Shown here in pieces: positions 7,192 through 17,212 of a stretch of 64,000 bases of DNA (positions are counted from its first letter, which is position 1; each line of letters opens with the position of its first letter). The notes under the pieces were generated by a model. That model was not told the DNA's origin. It saw nothing but the letters and a program-made list of their open reading frames with translations, and made no database searches. This DNA is from an uncultured Eubacteriales bacterium. Lineage in GTDB: Bacteria; Bacillota; Clostridia; Oscillospirales; Oscillospiraceae. Where the stretch lies: the NCBI GenBank assembly GCA_949283375.1, contig CASDSM010000028.1, positions 24,949 to 88,948 on the forward strand, in the 5' to 3' direction. The position numbers were made by a program, and so were the translations under genes.

Positions 7192-9939
7192 ATGACACTG
7201 AAGGATTTTCGCATTGAATACCGCACCTGCCCCCAGGGGCTGGCTGTCCGCCGTCCCCGCTTTTCCTGGAAGCTGGTCTCCGACCGGCCGGACACGATGC
7301 AGGCGTCCTACCGCCTCACCGTCTCCGGCCCGGAGGGGGTGGTGTGGGACACCGGGGTGGTGGAGCGTGACACCTCGGTGCTGGTCCCCTATGACGGCGC
7401 GCCGCTGGCGGAGGAGACCGCCTACAGCGTGACCCTCGCCGTGACCGACAACCACGGGGCGCAGGCCGTGGCCGGGACCCGGTTCACCACCGGCGTCTTT
7501 GACCCCGCCCACTTCACCGCCCGGATGATCACCCACGACTTCCCGCCGGAGGAGAGTGCCTGCCCGGTGTTCGCCCGCCGCTTCTCCCTCTCCGGCCCGG
7601 TGGTCTCGGCCCGGCTGTACGCCACCGCCCACGGGGTCTATGAGGCCGCGCTCAACGGCCGGCGGGTCGGGGAGGACTATCTCGCGCCGGGCTGGACCGA
7701 CTATCACAAGATCTTGCAGGTCCAGTACTACGACGTGACCGACCTGCTCCGAGCGGACGGGGAGAACGAGCTGACCCTGACCGTGGCCGACGGCTGGTAC
7801 AAGGGCCCGTTGAGCTGGGACTGCATCCCCAACCGGTACGGCGACCGCACCGGCGTCTGGGCGGAGCTGCGCATCACCTGCGCCGACGGACAGACGGCCT
7901 TGGTCGTCACCGACGGCGGCGGGGAATGGACGGTGTCCACCGGCCCCATCCGCTCCAGCCAGCTCTATATGGGGGAGACGCTGGACACCCACGCCCCCCA
8001 GCGGCGTACGGGGACGGTCTCCCTGGTCCCGGAGGAGCACTTTGACCCCGCCGTGCTGACCATGCAGGTGGGTGAGCCGGTGCGCATCACCCAGCGCCTG
8101 TCCCCGGTGCGGCTGCTCACCGACCCGGCGGGGCGGCAGCTCGTCGACTTCGGCCAGAACCTCAGCGGCTTTGTGGAGCTGCATGTACAGGGCCGCCCGG
8201 GCCAGCGGGTCACCCTGCGCCACGCCGAGGTGCTCGACCGGGAGGGAAACTTCTATCCCGACACCCTGCGCCAGGCGAAGAGCGAGGACGTTTTCATCTT
8301 AAACGGCGAAGAGCAGGTGCTCCGCCCCCACTTCACCTTCCACGGCTTCCGCTATGTCTGGGTGGAGGGGCTGGAGGAGCCGCGGGCGGAGATGTTCACC
8401 GCCTGCGTCCTGCACAGCGATATGCACCAGACCGGCTTCTTCCACTGCTCCAACGAGAAGGTGAACCGCCTCCAGCAGAACATCAGCTGGAGCCTCCGGG
8501 ACAACTTTGTGGACATCCCCACCGACTGCCCCCAGCGGGACGAGCGCCTGGGCTGGATGGGGGATGCGCAGGTGTTCTCCTGGACGGCGGCGTTCAACCG
8601 GGAGACCGCCCTGTTTTTCACCAAATGGATGCGGGACGTGGCGGCGGCCTCCTCTCTGGAGCAGGGGGTGCCCCACGTCGTCCCGGACATCCAGGGCACC
8701 TACAGCTCCGCCGCCTGGAGCGATGCGGCGGTCATCATCCCCTGGGTGGTCTATGAGACCTATGGGGACCTGCGTATCCTGGAGGAGAACTGGACCTGTA
8801 TGCACGAGTGGGTGGACTATATCCGCGCCCACACGAACGAAAACGGCCTGTGGATGACGAACTACCAGTTCGGCGACTGGCTGGCGCTGGACCGGGAGCA
8901 GGGGGACGGCAGCGTGGGGGCCACCGACGTCTATCTGGTGGCGAACGCCTGCTATATCTATATCACCGGCCTGGTGGCACAGGCGGCCGAGGCCCTGGGC
9001 AAGGCGGAGGAGGCCGCCCGCTACGCCGCCCTTCGAGAAGAGACGCTGGCATCCTTCCGGCAGGAGTACTTCACCCCGCGCGGCCGCATCGTCAGCGAGA
9101 CCCAGACCGGCTGCACCCTCGCCCTCCACTTCGGTCTGGCCCGGGAGGAGGACCGGAAGGGCATCCTCCACGCCCTGGTCACCAACATTGAAAACCACAA
9201 GAACCACCTGACCACCGGCTTTGTGGGAACCCCCTATCTCTGCCACGCCCTCTCCGACAACGGGGCGCACGAGACCGCCGCCATGCTCTTTATGCGCGAG
9301 GACCTCCCCTCCTGGCTGTACGCGGTGCATCAGGGGGCCACCACCATCTGGGAGCGGTGGGACGCCATCCTGCCCGACGGGACGATGCAGCACCCCGGCC
9401 TCAACTCCATGAACCACTATGCCAACGGGGCGATCGGGGACTGGATCTACCGCAAGATCGGCGGTATCAACCAGACGGAGCCGGGCTACCGCCGCTTTGT
9501 CCTCCGGCCGATGTTCGTGCGGGGCATCGAGGAGGCGGACACCCAGCTCGAGACCCCCTATGGGCGCATCGTCAGCCGCTGGTCCTGCCGCGACGGGAAG
9601 ATCAGGGTCTCCGTCACCATCCCGGCCAACACCCGCGCCGTCCTCTATCTGCCGGAGAAGCCGGAGTCGGAGGCCATCTCGCTGGGCTCCGGGCAGTACG
9701 AGTACGAATACCACACCGAGACCGATCTGCGGGTCCTGCGCTTTACGATGGACAGCAAGCTGGGGGACATCATGGCAGAGCCGCAGGGGCTGGCCCTGCT
9801 CACCCAGTACGCCCCGGAGCTGGTGAACAATCCGATGATCGAGTACGCAAAGCAGATGACCCTGGCCGAGGGGATCAGCTCGGTCCCCCAGTTCCGTCCC
9901 CTCTATGAGATGGTTTTGAAGGTGCTCAACGAACAGTAA
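7192..9939 (+). CDS. GH78 alpha-L-rhamnosidase
   Basis: A 915-residue protein; ATG 7192 follows AAGGAGG. GH78 enzymes release terminal alpha-L-rhamnose by inversion. The domain order fits: an N-terminal Fn3-like and beta-sandwich region (about 1-330), an (alpha/alpha)6 barrel (about 400-760) and a C-terminal beta domain. The family signature DCPQRDERLGWMGDAQ is present, with the general-acid candidate Glu451 (in DER), and TTIWERWDA carries the base candidate Glu721. After the barrel and beta domain there is a helical tail (SKLGDIMAEPQGLALL, about 855-915) of a kind also seen on clostridial GH3 enzymes. No signal peptide is present, so rhamnosides must be imported first. It lies 21 bases upstream of the first GH3 gene. 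Confidence 0.93.
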   Translation: MTLKDFRIEYRTCPQGLAVRRPRFSWKLVSDRPDTMQASYRLTVSGPEGVVWDTGVVERDTSVLVPYDGAPLAEETAYSVTLAVTDNHGAQAVAGTRFTTGVFDPAHFTARMITHDFPPEESACPVFARRFSLSGPVVSARLYATAHGVYEAALNGRRVGEDYLAPGWTDYHKILQVQYYDVTDLLRADGENELTLTVADGWYKGPLSWDCIPNRYGDRTGVWAELRITCADGQTALVVTDGGGEWTVSTGPIRSSQLYMGETLDTHAPQRRTGTVSLVPEEHFDPAVLTMQVGEPVRITQRLSPVRLLTDPAGRQLVDFGQNLSGFVELHVQGRPGQRVTLRHAEVLDREGNFYPDTLRQAKSEDVFILNGEEQVLRPHFTFHGFRYVWVEGLEEPRAEMFTACVLHSDMHQTGFFHCSNEKVNRLQQNISWSLRDNFVDIPTDCPQRDERLGWMGDAQVFSWTAAFNRETALFFTKWMRDVAAASSLEQGVPHVVPDIQGTYSSAAWSDAAVIIPWVVYETYGDLRILEENWTCMHEWVDYIRAHTNENGLWMTNYQFGDWLALDREQGDGSVGATDVYLVANACYIYITGLVAQAAEALGKAEEAARYAALREETLASFRQEYFTPRGRIVSETQTGCTLALHFGLAREEDRKGILHALVTNIENHKNHLTTGFVGTPYLCHALSDNGAHETAAMLFMREDLPSWLYAVHQGATTIWERWDAILPDGTMQHPGLNSMNHYANGAIGDWIYRKIGGINQTEPGYRRFVLRPMFVRGIEEADTQLETPYGRIVSRWSCRDGKIRVSVTIPANTRAVLYLPEKPESEAISLGSGQYEYEYHTETDLRVLRFTMDSKLGDIMAEPQGLALLTQYAPELVNNPMIEYAKQMTLAEGISSVPQFRPLYEMVLKVLNEQ

Positions 9940-9960
9940 TTTTGCTAAGAGGATACATCT

Positions 9961-12408
9961 ATGGAAGCAACACCGCGCTATCTGGACCCCGCCCGTCCGC
10001 CGGAGGAACGGGCCGCCGGCCTGCTGGCCCGGCTCTCCCAGGAGGAGAAGCTGGCCCAGCTGGGCTGCATCTTCCCCCTGGGGGAGGACTATACCGACAT
10101 TGAGAAGTACTGCGACACCATGCCCTATGGCGCCGGGGAGGTAAGCACGCTGGAGATGCGCCGCATCGGGACGCTGGAGGAGGCCGCCGCCTGGCAGCGG
10201 GCCATGCAGCGCCGGGTGATGGAGCACAGCCCCCACCACATCCCCGCCATCTTCCACATGGAGGGGCTGTGCGGGGCCTTCCTCCAGGACAGCACCAGCT
10301 TCCCCTCCGGGATCGCCCGGGGGGCGGGCTGGGACCCGGCGCTGGAGGAGGAGATCGCCCGCACCGTCGCCGCGCAGGAGGCCGCCTGCGGCATCACCCA
10401 CATCTTCGCCCCGGTGCTGGACATCAGCCGCGAACCCCGGATGGGCCGTCAGGGGGAGAGCTACGGGGAGGACCCCACCCTCGCCGCCGCCCTGGGGGCG
10501 GCCTACACCCGGGGCGTCCGGCGGACCGAGGCGGGCGGGCGGCGTCCCCAGTGCGTCGCCAAGCACTTCGCCGCCTTCCACAACTCGCAGGGCGGCATCC
10601 ACGGGACGAACAGCGACACCCCGCCCCGCCTGCTCGAGGAGGTGTACGCCAAGCCCTTCCAGGCCGCCATCACAGGGGCGGGACTGCGGGGGATCATGCC
10701 CTGCTACAACTCTCTGGACGGGGAGCCGGTCTCGGTGTCCCGGCGGATGCTCACCGGGCTGCTGCGGGAGCGGATGGGCTTTGACGGCCTCTGCCTCAGC
10801 GACTACGGGGCGATCCACAACGCCCACGAGGTCCAGCGCATCGGCGAGACCCTGGCCGAGACGGGCCGGATGGCCCTGGAGGCGGGGATGGATATGGAGC
10901 TGCCCCGCCCCGCCGGCTACGGGGAGGCGCTGCTGGCGCTCCTGCGGGAGGACGAGGACGGCCGGGCCCTGCTGGACCGGGCGGCAGGGGCGGTGCTGGA
11001 GGAGAAGTTTCGCATGGGCCTCTTTGAGCACCCCTTCGCCCTGTCCGGCGCGGAGCTGGCGGCAGCCTTTGATGCTGCGACCGGGCGCGCCCTCTCCCTC
11101 CGGTCGGCCCGGCAGTCGCTGGTGCTGCTGAAAAACAACGGGGCGCTCCCCCTGAACTCTCCGGCCCGGCTGGCGGTGATCGGCCCCCACGCGGACTGTG
11201 CCCGCAAGCTCTTCGGGGGCTACACCCACCTGTGCATGATGGAGTCGGTCTACGCCGTGGCCAGCTCCATCGCGGGGGTGGAGGGCAACGGCGGACAGGG
11301 CGCCGATGCGCCCGAGGTCCGCTTTGTCCCCGGCACTCAAATACAGTCGGACGAGGGGCCGGAATTTGACGCCATCCTGGCCCGGCAGAAGCCGGACTGC
11401 CCCAGCCTGCTGGAGGAGCTGCGCCGCCGCCTGCCTGAGACGGAGGTGCGCTATGCCTGCGGCTACCCCATCGCCGGGGCGGACGAGAGCGGCTTTGCCG
11501 CGGCGCTGGCCCTGGTGGACTGGGCGGACGCGGTCCTGCTCACCCTGGGCGGGAAGCACGGGACCTGCTCCATCGCCTCCATGGGGGAGGGGGTGGACGC
11601 CAGCAGCATCAACCTGCCCCCCTGTCAGGACGCCTTCCTGCGCGCGGCGGCGGGGCGGGGCAAGCCGCTGATCGGAGTCCACTTTGACGGGAGGCCGGTC
11701 TCCAGCGACGCGGCGGACCAGTGTCTGGACGCCCTGCTGGAGGGGTGGAGCCCGGCGGAGTGCGGGGCGCAGGCGGTGGCGGACGTGCTGCTGGGAGACT
11801 ACAACCCCGGCGGCAAACTGCCGGTCACGGTGGCCTACCACGCCGGCCAGCTCCCCGTCTACTATAACCACCCCAACGGCTCCGCCTGGCACGGGCAGGA
11901 GAGCATCGGCTTTGTGCACTATGTGGACCTGCCGCACACCCCCCGCTACTGCTTTGGCTATGGGCTGTCCTACACCAGCTTCGCCTATTCCGCCCTCTCC
12001 CTGTCCGCCGGTGAAGTCGGGCCGGAGGAGCGGGTGGAGATCGCCTGCACGGTGCGCAATACCGGCGCCCGGGCGGGGGAGGAGGTGGTCCAGCTCTATC
12101 TGCGCGACCGCTATGCCAGCATGACCCGCCCCGTCAAGGAGCTGGCCGGGTTTGCCCGGGTGCCGCTGGCCCCCGGCGAGGCCGCGCGGGTCACCTTCTC
12201 CGTCCACCCCAGCCAGACGGCGTTTCTGGACCGGGAACTGCGCTGGAAGACGGAGGCGGGGGAGATCGACGCAGAGCTGGGGGCCTCCTCGGAGGACATC
12301 CGCCTGAGCGGCAGCTTCCGCATCACAGAGAGCCAATGGATCGACGGGGCGCACCGCGCCTTTTACGCCGGCGTGCAGATCGCTCCGGCGGGACAGGAGA
12401 AGGCATGA
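9961..12408 (+). CDS. GH3 beta-glycosidase (beta-glucosidase/beta-xylosidase type), normal domain order
   Basis: An 815-residue protein; ATG 9961 is preceded by AAGAGGATACATCT. The order is a GH3 N-terminal barrel (about 20-340), a GH3 C-terminal alpha/beta domain (about 375-640) and an FnIII-like domain (about 690-800). CVAKHFAAF carries the substrate-binding Lys-His pair and LCLSDYGAI the nucleophile Asp281. 'FGYGLSYTSFAY' and 'VVQLYLRD' mark the usual C-terminal region. There is no signal peptide, so it is cytoplasmic. GH3 enzymes remove beta-linked glucose or xylose from the non-reducing end. Its stop overlaps the next start (ATGA), indicating translational coupling with the permuted GH3 at 12405. 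Specificity within GH3 is not readable. Confidence 0.9.
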   Translation: MEATPRYLDPARPPEERAAGLLARLSQEEKLAQLGCIFPLGEDYTDIEKYCDTMPYGAGEVSTLEMRRIGTLEEAAAWQRAMQRRVMEHSPHHIPAIFHMEGLCGAFLQDSTSFPSGIARGAGWDPALEEEIARTVAAQEAACGITHIFAPVLDISREPRMGRQGESYGEDPTLAAALGAAYTRGVRRTEAGGRRPQCVAKHFAAFHNSQGGIHGTNSDTPPRLLEEVYAKPFQAAITGAGLRGIMPCYNSLDGEPVSVSRRMLTGLLRERMGFDGLCLSDYGAIHNAHEVQRIGETLAETGRMALEAGMDMELPRPAGYGEALLALLREDEDGRALLDRAAGAVLEEKFRMGLFEHPFALSGAELAAAFDAATGRALSLRSARQSLVLLKNNGALPLNSPARLAVIGPHADCARKLFGGYTHLCMMESVYAVASSIAGVEGNGGQGADAPEVRFVPGTQIQSDEGPEFDAILARQKPDCPSLLEELRRRLPETEVRYACGYPIAGADESGFAAALALVDWADAVLLTLGGKHGTCSIASMGEGVDASSINLPPCQDAFLRAAAGRGKPLIGVHFDGRPVSSDAADQCLDALLEGWSPAECGAQAVADVLLGDYNPGGKLPVTVAYHAGQLPVYYNHPNGSAWHGQESIGFVHYVDLPHTPRYCFGYGLSYTSFAYSALSLSAGEVGPEERVEIACTVRNTGARAGEEVVQLYLRDRYASMTRPVKELAGFARVPLAPGEAARVTFSVHPSQTAFLDRELRWKTEAGEIDAELGASSEDIRLSGSFRITESQWIDGAHRAFYAGVQIAPAGQEKA

Positions 12409-14870
12409 GACAGACAGAACGCAAAGCGCTGGCCGCCAGGCTGGCGGAGGGCTCCATGGTCCTCCTGAAAAACGAGGGCGGACTGCTCCCGCTCGCGGCG
12501 GGGCGGACGGTGGCGGTCTTTGGCCGCACCCAGACCGGCACCCTCTATTCCGGCAACGGGTCGGGCGGGGCCAATGTGTCCGGCTGCCAGACCCTGCTGG
12601 ACGCCTGTGAGGAGGAGGGGCTGGTCCCGGAGCCCCTGCTCAAGGGCTTTTACGCCTACAAGACCGCCGCCGAGCCGGTGACCGAGGCGGACGAGTTCGA
12701 CTGGACCCGGGTCTCTGAGATGGTGAACAGCGGGGTCATGTACGAGATCTTTGGCCGCTACCGCCCTCCGCTGGAGGAGTTCGAGGTGCCGGACACCCTG
12801 ATCCATCAGGCCGCGGAGCGGACGGACACGGCCCTCCTTGTCCTGGGCCGCAACTCCGGCGGCGAGGAGTGCGACCGCCATCTGAAAGAGGACTACCTCC
12901 TGCTCCCGTCGGAGCGAAAGCTGCTGGAGACGGTCTGCGCCCGCTTTGCCCATGTGGCGGTGATATTGAACACGAACGGCCTGATCGACCTCTCCTGGAT
13001 GGAGGCCTATCCCAGCATTCAGGCCCTCCTCTTTGCGGGCATCCCCGGCGAGGAGGGGGCGGGGGCCATCGCCCGGGTGCTCACCGGGGCGGTGAATCCC
13101 TCGGGCAAGCTGGCCTTCACCATCGCCCCCCGGTATGAGGATTACCCCTCCTTCAAACACTTCTCCTGGGAGAAGGACGATCTGGAGCAGGTCCTCTCCT
13201 ATGAGGACTACGATCTGACGGCGGAGAGCGGCGGCGCGGACTTTGTCAAGCGCCCGGTCACCGTCTACCGGGAGGGGCTCTACAACGGCTACCGGTATTT
13301 CGACACCTTTGAGCGGCCGGTGCTCTATCCCTTTGGCTTCGGACTCTCCTATACCTCCTTCGCCCTCTCCGACCTTCGCGCGAAACGCACGGCATCGGAG
13401 CTGCGCCTGCGGGTGACCGTGGAGAACACCGGCGGTGCAGCGGGCAAAGAGGTGGTGCAGGTCTATCTCTCCCCCATCACTTCCGGACGGCTGGAGCGCC
13501 CGGCGCGGGAGCTGAAAGGTTTTGCCAAGACGAATCTGCTCGAACCGGGGGGACAGCAGACCCTGACCCTCTCCATCCCCTGGCGGCGGCTGGCCGCCTA
13601 TGACGAGGGGGCAGCCGCCTGGGTGATCGAGGGGGGAGACTACCTCCTCCGGGTGGGGACCTCCTCCCGGGACACCGTCCCGGCGCTCCGGCTCCGGGCG
13701 GCGGAGGACATCGTATTGGAGCGGTGCAGCAACCGCCTGGGGCTGGCCCCCGGCAGCCGGGACAAGCTCCGCTTTCTCTCCCGGGCGGGGAGCGCTCCGG
13801 CCGCCGCGCAGGAGGAGGGGCTGGACGGTCTGGAGACCATCGTGCTGGAGGCGGCCCAGTTTGCCGCGCCGCCTGCGCCGGTGCAGCCGCAGCCGCCCGC
13901 CGTGCCGGAGGTGCTCCATACCTTATCGGACGAGCAGCTCGCCGCCCTCTGCGTCGGCTATGGCCCCGGCACCCCCTTCGCGGCGGTGGGGGACCGGAGC
14001 GATCCGCCTACCATCACGGATGATTGCGGCGTGCCGCTCACCGAAAACGACCATCCCACCGGCTACGACGGCTATGTCTCCCCCGCCATCCCCCGGGCCG
14101 GCATCCACTCCATCTTCTACAAGGACGGCCCCGCGGGGGTGGGCGGCCTCGCCTGGCCCACCGAGATGCTGCTCGCCTGCAGCTTTGACCGCAGGCTGTG
14201 GCGGAGCTTCGGCGACGCCGTGGGCAGCGAATGTGAGGAGATGGGCATCAACGTCTGGCTGGCCCCCGCCGTCAATCTGCACCGGGACCCCCTCTGTGGC
14301 CGCAACTTCGAGTATCCCTCCGAGGACCCGATGCTCACCGGCCTGTTCGCCTGCGAGGTGGCCGGAGGGGTGCAGCAGCGGCATCCGGTGCTCGTCTGCC
14401 CCAAGCACATGGCCGCCAACGAGCAGGAGACCTTCCGCCGGGGCAGCGGGAAGCGGCGGGTGGACGCCGTGGACTCCATCCTGCCCGAGCGGGTGCTGCG
14501 GGAGCTGTACCTCCTCCCCTTTGAGATGCTGGTGCGTCAGGCGGACGTGCGCTGCCTGATGACCTCCTTCAACAAGATCAACGGCGTCTTTGCCGGGGGC
14601 AGCTGGGACCTCTGTACCGGCATCCTGCGGGGGGAGTGGGGCTTTCATGGCGCAGTGGTCACCGACTGGGGAGATATGGACGTGGTGGTGGACGGACCCG
14701 GCGCGATCGCCGCCGGGAACGACGTCGTCATGCCCGGCGGTCCCCCCGTCATCCGCCAGATTTTGACGGGCTTACAGGAAGGGCGCATCCGGCGGGAAGA
14801 CCTGCTCTGCGCCGCCGCCCATCTGCTGGCCCTCCTGGGGGCAGCTACCTCAGACAAGGAGGCATCATAA
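12405..14870 (+). CDS. GH3 beta-glycosidase with circularly permuted domain order
   Basis: An 821-residue protein. The start at 12405 forms an ATGA overlap with the upstream GH3 stop; an in-frame ATG at 12336 lies deep inside that gene and is not used. The GH3 C-terminal domain comes first (SMVLLKNEGGLLPLAAGRT near residue 20), then the FnIII-like part ('FGFGLSYTSFAL', 'EVVQVYLSP' near 310-350), and only then the catalytic barrel (about 510-810) with PKHMAAN and VVTDWGDMD, nucleophile Asp754. This inverted order is known from ruminal beta-glucosidases of Ruminococcus albus and Butyrivibrio. No signal peptide. Stop and next start overlap as TAATG. Probably a beta-glucosidase-type exo-enzyme. 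Confidence 0.9.
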   Translation: MRQTERKALAARLAEGSMVLLKNEGGLLPLAAGRTVAVFGRTQTGTLYSGNGSGGANVSGCQTLLDACEEEGLVPEPLLKGFYAYKTAAEPVTEADEFDWTRVSEMVNSGVMYEIFGRYRPPLEEFEVPDTLIHQAAERTDTALLVLGRNSGGEECDRHLKEDYLLLPSERKLLETVCARFAHVAVILNTNGLIDLSWMEAYPSIQALLFAGIPGEEGAGAIARVLTGAVNPSGKLAFTIAPRYEDYPSFKHFSWEKDDLEQVLSYEDYDLTAESGGADFVKRPVTVYREGLYNGYRYFDTFERPVLYPFGFGLSYTSFALSDLRAKRTASELRLRVTVENTGGAAGKEVVQVYLSPITSGRLERPARELKGFAKTNLLEPGGQQTLTLSIPWRRLAAYDEGAAAWVIEGGDYLLRVGTSSRDTVPALRLRAAEDIVLERCSNRLGLAPGSRDKLRFLSRAGSAPAAAQEEGLDGLETIVLEAAQFAAPPAPVQPQPPAVPEVLHTLSDEQLAALCVGYGPGTPFAAVGDRSDPPTITDDCGVPLTENDHPTGYDGYVSPAIPRAGIHSIFYKDGPAGVGGLAWPTEMLLACSFDRRLWRSFGDAVGSECEEMGINVWLAPAVNLHRDPLCGRNFEYPSEDPMLTGLFACEVAGGVQQRHPVLVCPKHMAANEQETFRRGSGKRRVDAVDSILPERVLRELYLLPFEMLVRQADVRCLMTSFNKINGVFAGGSWDLCTGILRGEWGFHGAVVTDWGDMDVVVDGPGAIAAGNDVVMPGGPPVIRQILTGLQEGRIRREDLLCAAAHLLALLGAATSDKEAS

Positions 14871-17191
14871 TGGACAGACAGATCGCGGAACTACTCGGCA
14901 GGATGACCCTGAAGGAGAAGATCGCCCTGTGCAATGGCGGCGACTTCTGGCACAGCAAGGCGATGGAGCAGTACGGCATCCCCGCCATCACCATGAGCGA
15001 CGGCCCACACGGCGTGCGCTTTCAGGAGGGCTCCGGGGATATGCTGGGCATCAACGCGTCCCAGCCGGCCACCTGCTTTCCCACCGCCGTGACGAGCGGC
15101 GCAAGCTGGGATGCGGACCTGCTGGAGCAGGAGGGGCGCGCGATTGCCGAGGAGGGGCTCAGCTACGGCGTGGACGTGGTCCTCGGCCCCGGCGTCAACA
15201 TCAAGCGCAACCCCCTCTGCGGGCGGAATTTTGAGTATTTCTCCGAGGACCCCTGTGTCGCCGGGGCGATGGGCGCGGCCTGGGTCAAGGGCGCGCAGGC
15301 TGCGGGGGCAGGGGCCAGCCTGAAGCACTTTGCCGCCAACAACCAGGAGTACAAGCGCTTCAATGGCAACAGCCAGGCGGACGAGCGCACCCTGCGGGAG
15401 CTCTATCTTCCGGCGTTTGAGACCGTTGTCCGCCAGACCCAGCCGGAGACGGTCATGTGCAGCTACCCCCGGGTCAACGGCATCCACGCCAGCGACAACC
15501 GGTGGCTGCTGACCGGCGTGCTGCGGGAGGACTGGGGCTTTGAGGGCCTCGTTGTCACCGACTGGGGCGCGCTCTGCGACCGGGTGGCCGCCATGCACGC
15601 CGGGTGCGACCTCTCCATGCCCGGCGGCAGCGATTACATGGAGGACTGGGTGGAGCAGGCCGTCCTGGACGGCAGCCTGCCCGAAAGTGCCGTGGACGCC
15701 TGCGCGGCGCGGGTCATCGCCCTGGCGCGCAGGGGCCCCGGCCGGCCCAAGGGGATCCCCTTTGACCGGGAGGCCCACAACGCCCTGGCCCGGCAGGTCG
15801 CCGAGCGGGGCGCGGTGCTGCTGAAAAACGAGAGCGGCATCCTGCCGCTGGCGCGGGAGGACGTGGCGCTGATCGGGGAGATGGCGCGCACGATGCGCTA
15901 TCAGGGCGCAGGCTCCAGCCACATCAACCCCACCCGGCTGACCGCCCTGCGGGACGTCTGGCCGGACCTGCCCTTTGCGCCCGGCTGTGACGCCGCCGGA
16001 AGGGTGACGGAGGAGAGCCTTGCCGGGGCCGCCGCCGTGGCCCGGTCCGCCCGGGTGGCGGTGGTCTGCGCCGGTCTGCCCGACGTGTACGAGTCCGAGG
16101 GCTTTGACCGGGAGACGATGGCCATGCCCGAGGGGCACATCCGCCTGATCGAGACGGTGGCCGATGCCAACCCCAACACGGTGGTGCTCCTCTTCTGCGG
16201 CAGTGCGGTGGAGACGCCCTGGCTGGACCGGGTGAAGGCGGTGCTCTATCTGGGCCTGCCCGGCCAGGCGGGAGGCGAGGCCGCCGCCCACCTGCTCACT
16301 GGCGCGGCAAATCCCTCCGGCAAGCTGACCGAGACCTGGCCGGTGCGCTATGAGGACGTGCCCAGCCGGGAGACCTTTGGCCGGAAGACCACGCATTACA
16401 AGGAAGGGCTCTATGTCGGCTACCGCTATTTTGACAAGGCGGGCGTGCCGGTCCGCTTCCCCTTCGGCTTCGGGCTGAGCTATACGGCCTTTGCCTACTC
16501 CGATCTCCGGGTGGAGGGGCGCACGGTGACGGCCACCGTCACCAACACCGGCTCCCGCGCTGGCGGGGAGGTGGTCCAGCTCTATCTCGCCCCGCCCCAG
16601 GACGGCCTCTACCGCCCGGCCAAGGAGCTCAAGGGCTTTGCCCGGGTGGAGCTGGCCCCCGGCGCGTCCGAAACGGTGACCTTTGCCCTGGACGGCCGCA
16701 GCTTCGCCGTCTGGACAGAGGACGGCTGGAAGGTCTCCGCCGGGCGGTATGGCGTGCTGGTGGGTGCGTCCAGCGCAGATATCCGCCTGACCGGCAGCAT
16801 GGACGTGGCCGGGGAGGCTGTCCCCGCCCCGGCCTGGCAGGCGGGGAGCTGGTATGAGACCCTGCGGGGCCTTCCCACCGATGGCGAGTTCGCCGCGCTC
16901 TGCGGCGGCGCGCTGCAGGCCGACCCGCCCATCGAGCGGGGGAAGTTCACCATGGAGCACTCCACGATGGAGATGAAGGACCTCTCCCCCGTGATGCAGC
17001 AGGCGTTCCGGAGCACCGAGGCCGCCGTCGCCCAGAGCTTTGGCGGCAAGGCGGACTACAGCGATCCCAACTTCAAGATGATGGTGATGGCGGGGGCGGA
17101 CGCGCCGCTGCGGGCCACCGTGCTCTCCAGCGGCGGGGCGTTCCCGGCCCAGGCGGCGGAGGGGCTGCTGGCCGCCGCCAATAACGAATAA
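14870..17191 (+). CDS. GH3 beta-glycosidase with C-terminal helical extension
   Basis: A 773-residue protein starting at 14870, overlapping the preceding stop (TAATG) and preceded by AAGGAGG. The order is standard: barrel first (MTLKEKIALCNGGDFW at about 11, KHFAANNQEYKR near 155, LVVTDWGAL with nucleophile Asp231), then the alpha/beta domain (VLLKNESGILPLA near 320), then an FnIII-like domain (about 560-640). After that comes a roughly 100-residue tail (from 'FTMEHSTMEMKDL') that looks alpha-helical and is absent from the two upstream GH3 proteins. MTLKEKI and 'GAGSSHINP' type motifs are common in clostridial beta-glucosidases active on small glucosides. It is cytoplasmic, with no signal peptide. 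The GH35-like gene follows 21 bases after its stop. Confidence 0.9.
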   Translation: MDRQIAELLGRMTLKEKIALCNGGDFWHSKAMEQYGIPAITMSDGPHGVRFQEGSGDMLGINASQPATCFPTAVTSGASWDADLLEQEGRAIAEEGLSYGVDVVLGPGVNIKRNPLCGRNFEYFSEDPCVAGAMGAAWVKGAQAAGAGASLKHFAANNQEYKRFNGNSQADERTLRELYLPAFETVVRQTQPETVMCSYPRVNGIHASDNRWLLTGVLREDWGFEGLVVTDWGALCDRVAAMHAGCDLSMPGGSDYMEDWVEQAVLDGSLPESAVDACAARVIALARRGPGRPKGIPFDREAHNALARQVAERGAVLLKNESGILPLAREDVALIGEMARTMRYQGAGSSHINPTRLTALRDVWPDLPFAPGCDAAGRVTEESLAGAAAVARSARVAVVCAGLPDVYESEGFDRETMAMPEGHIRLIETVADANPNTVVLLFCGSAVETPWLDRVKAVLYLGLPGQAGGEAAAHLLTGAANPSGKLTETWPVRYEDVPSRETFGRKTTHYKEGLYVGYRYFDKAGVPVRFPFGFGLSYTAFAYSDLRVEGRTVTATVTNTGSRAGGEVVQLYLAPPQDGLYRPAKELKGFARVELAPGASETVTFALDGRSFAVWTEDGWKVSAGRYGVLVGASSADIRLTGSMDVAGEAVPAPAWQAGSWYETLRGLPTDGEFAALCGGALQADPPIERGKFTMEHSTMEMKDLSPVMQQAFRSTEAAVAQSFGGKADYSDPNFKMMVMAGADAPLRATVLSSGGAFPAQAAEGLLAAANNE

Positions 17192-17212
17192 TCAAAAAAA
17201 CAGGAGGTATCT

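Noticed and set aside
8299-12354. 1351-codon minus-strand frame opposite GH78/GH3
   Set aside because: Low-complexity composition typical of an antisense frame; it spans two well-supported genes.
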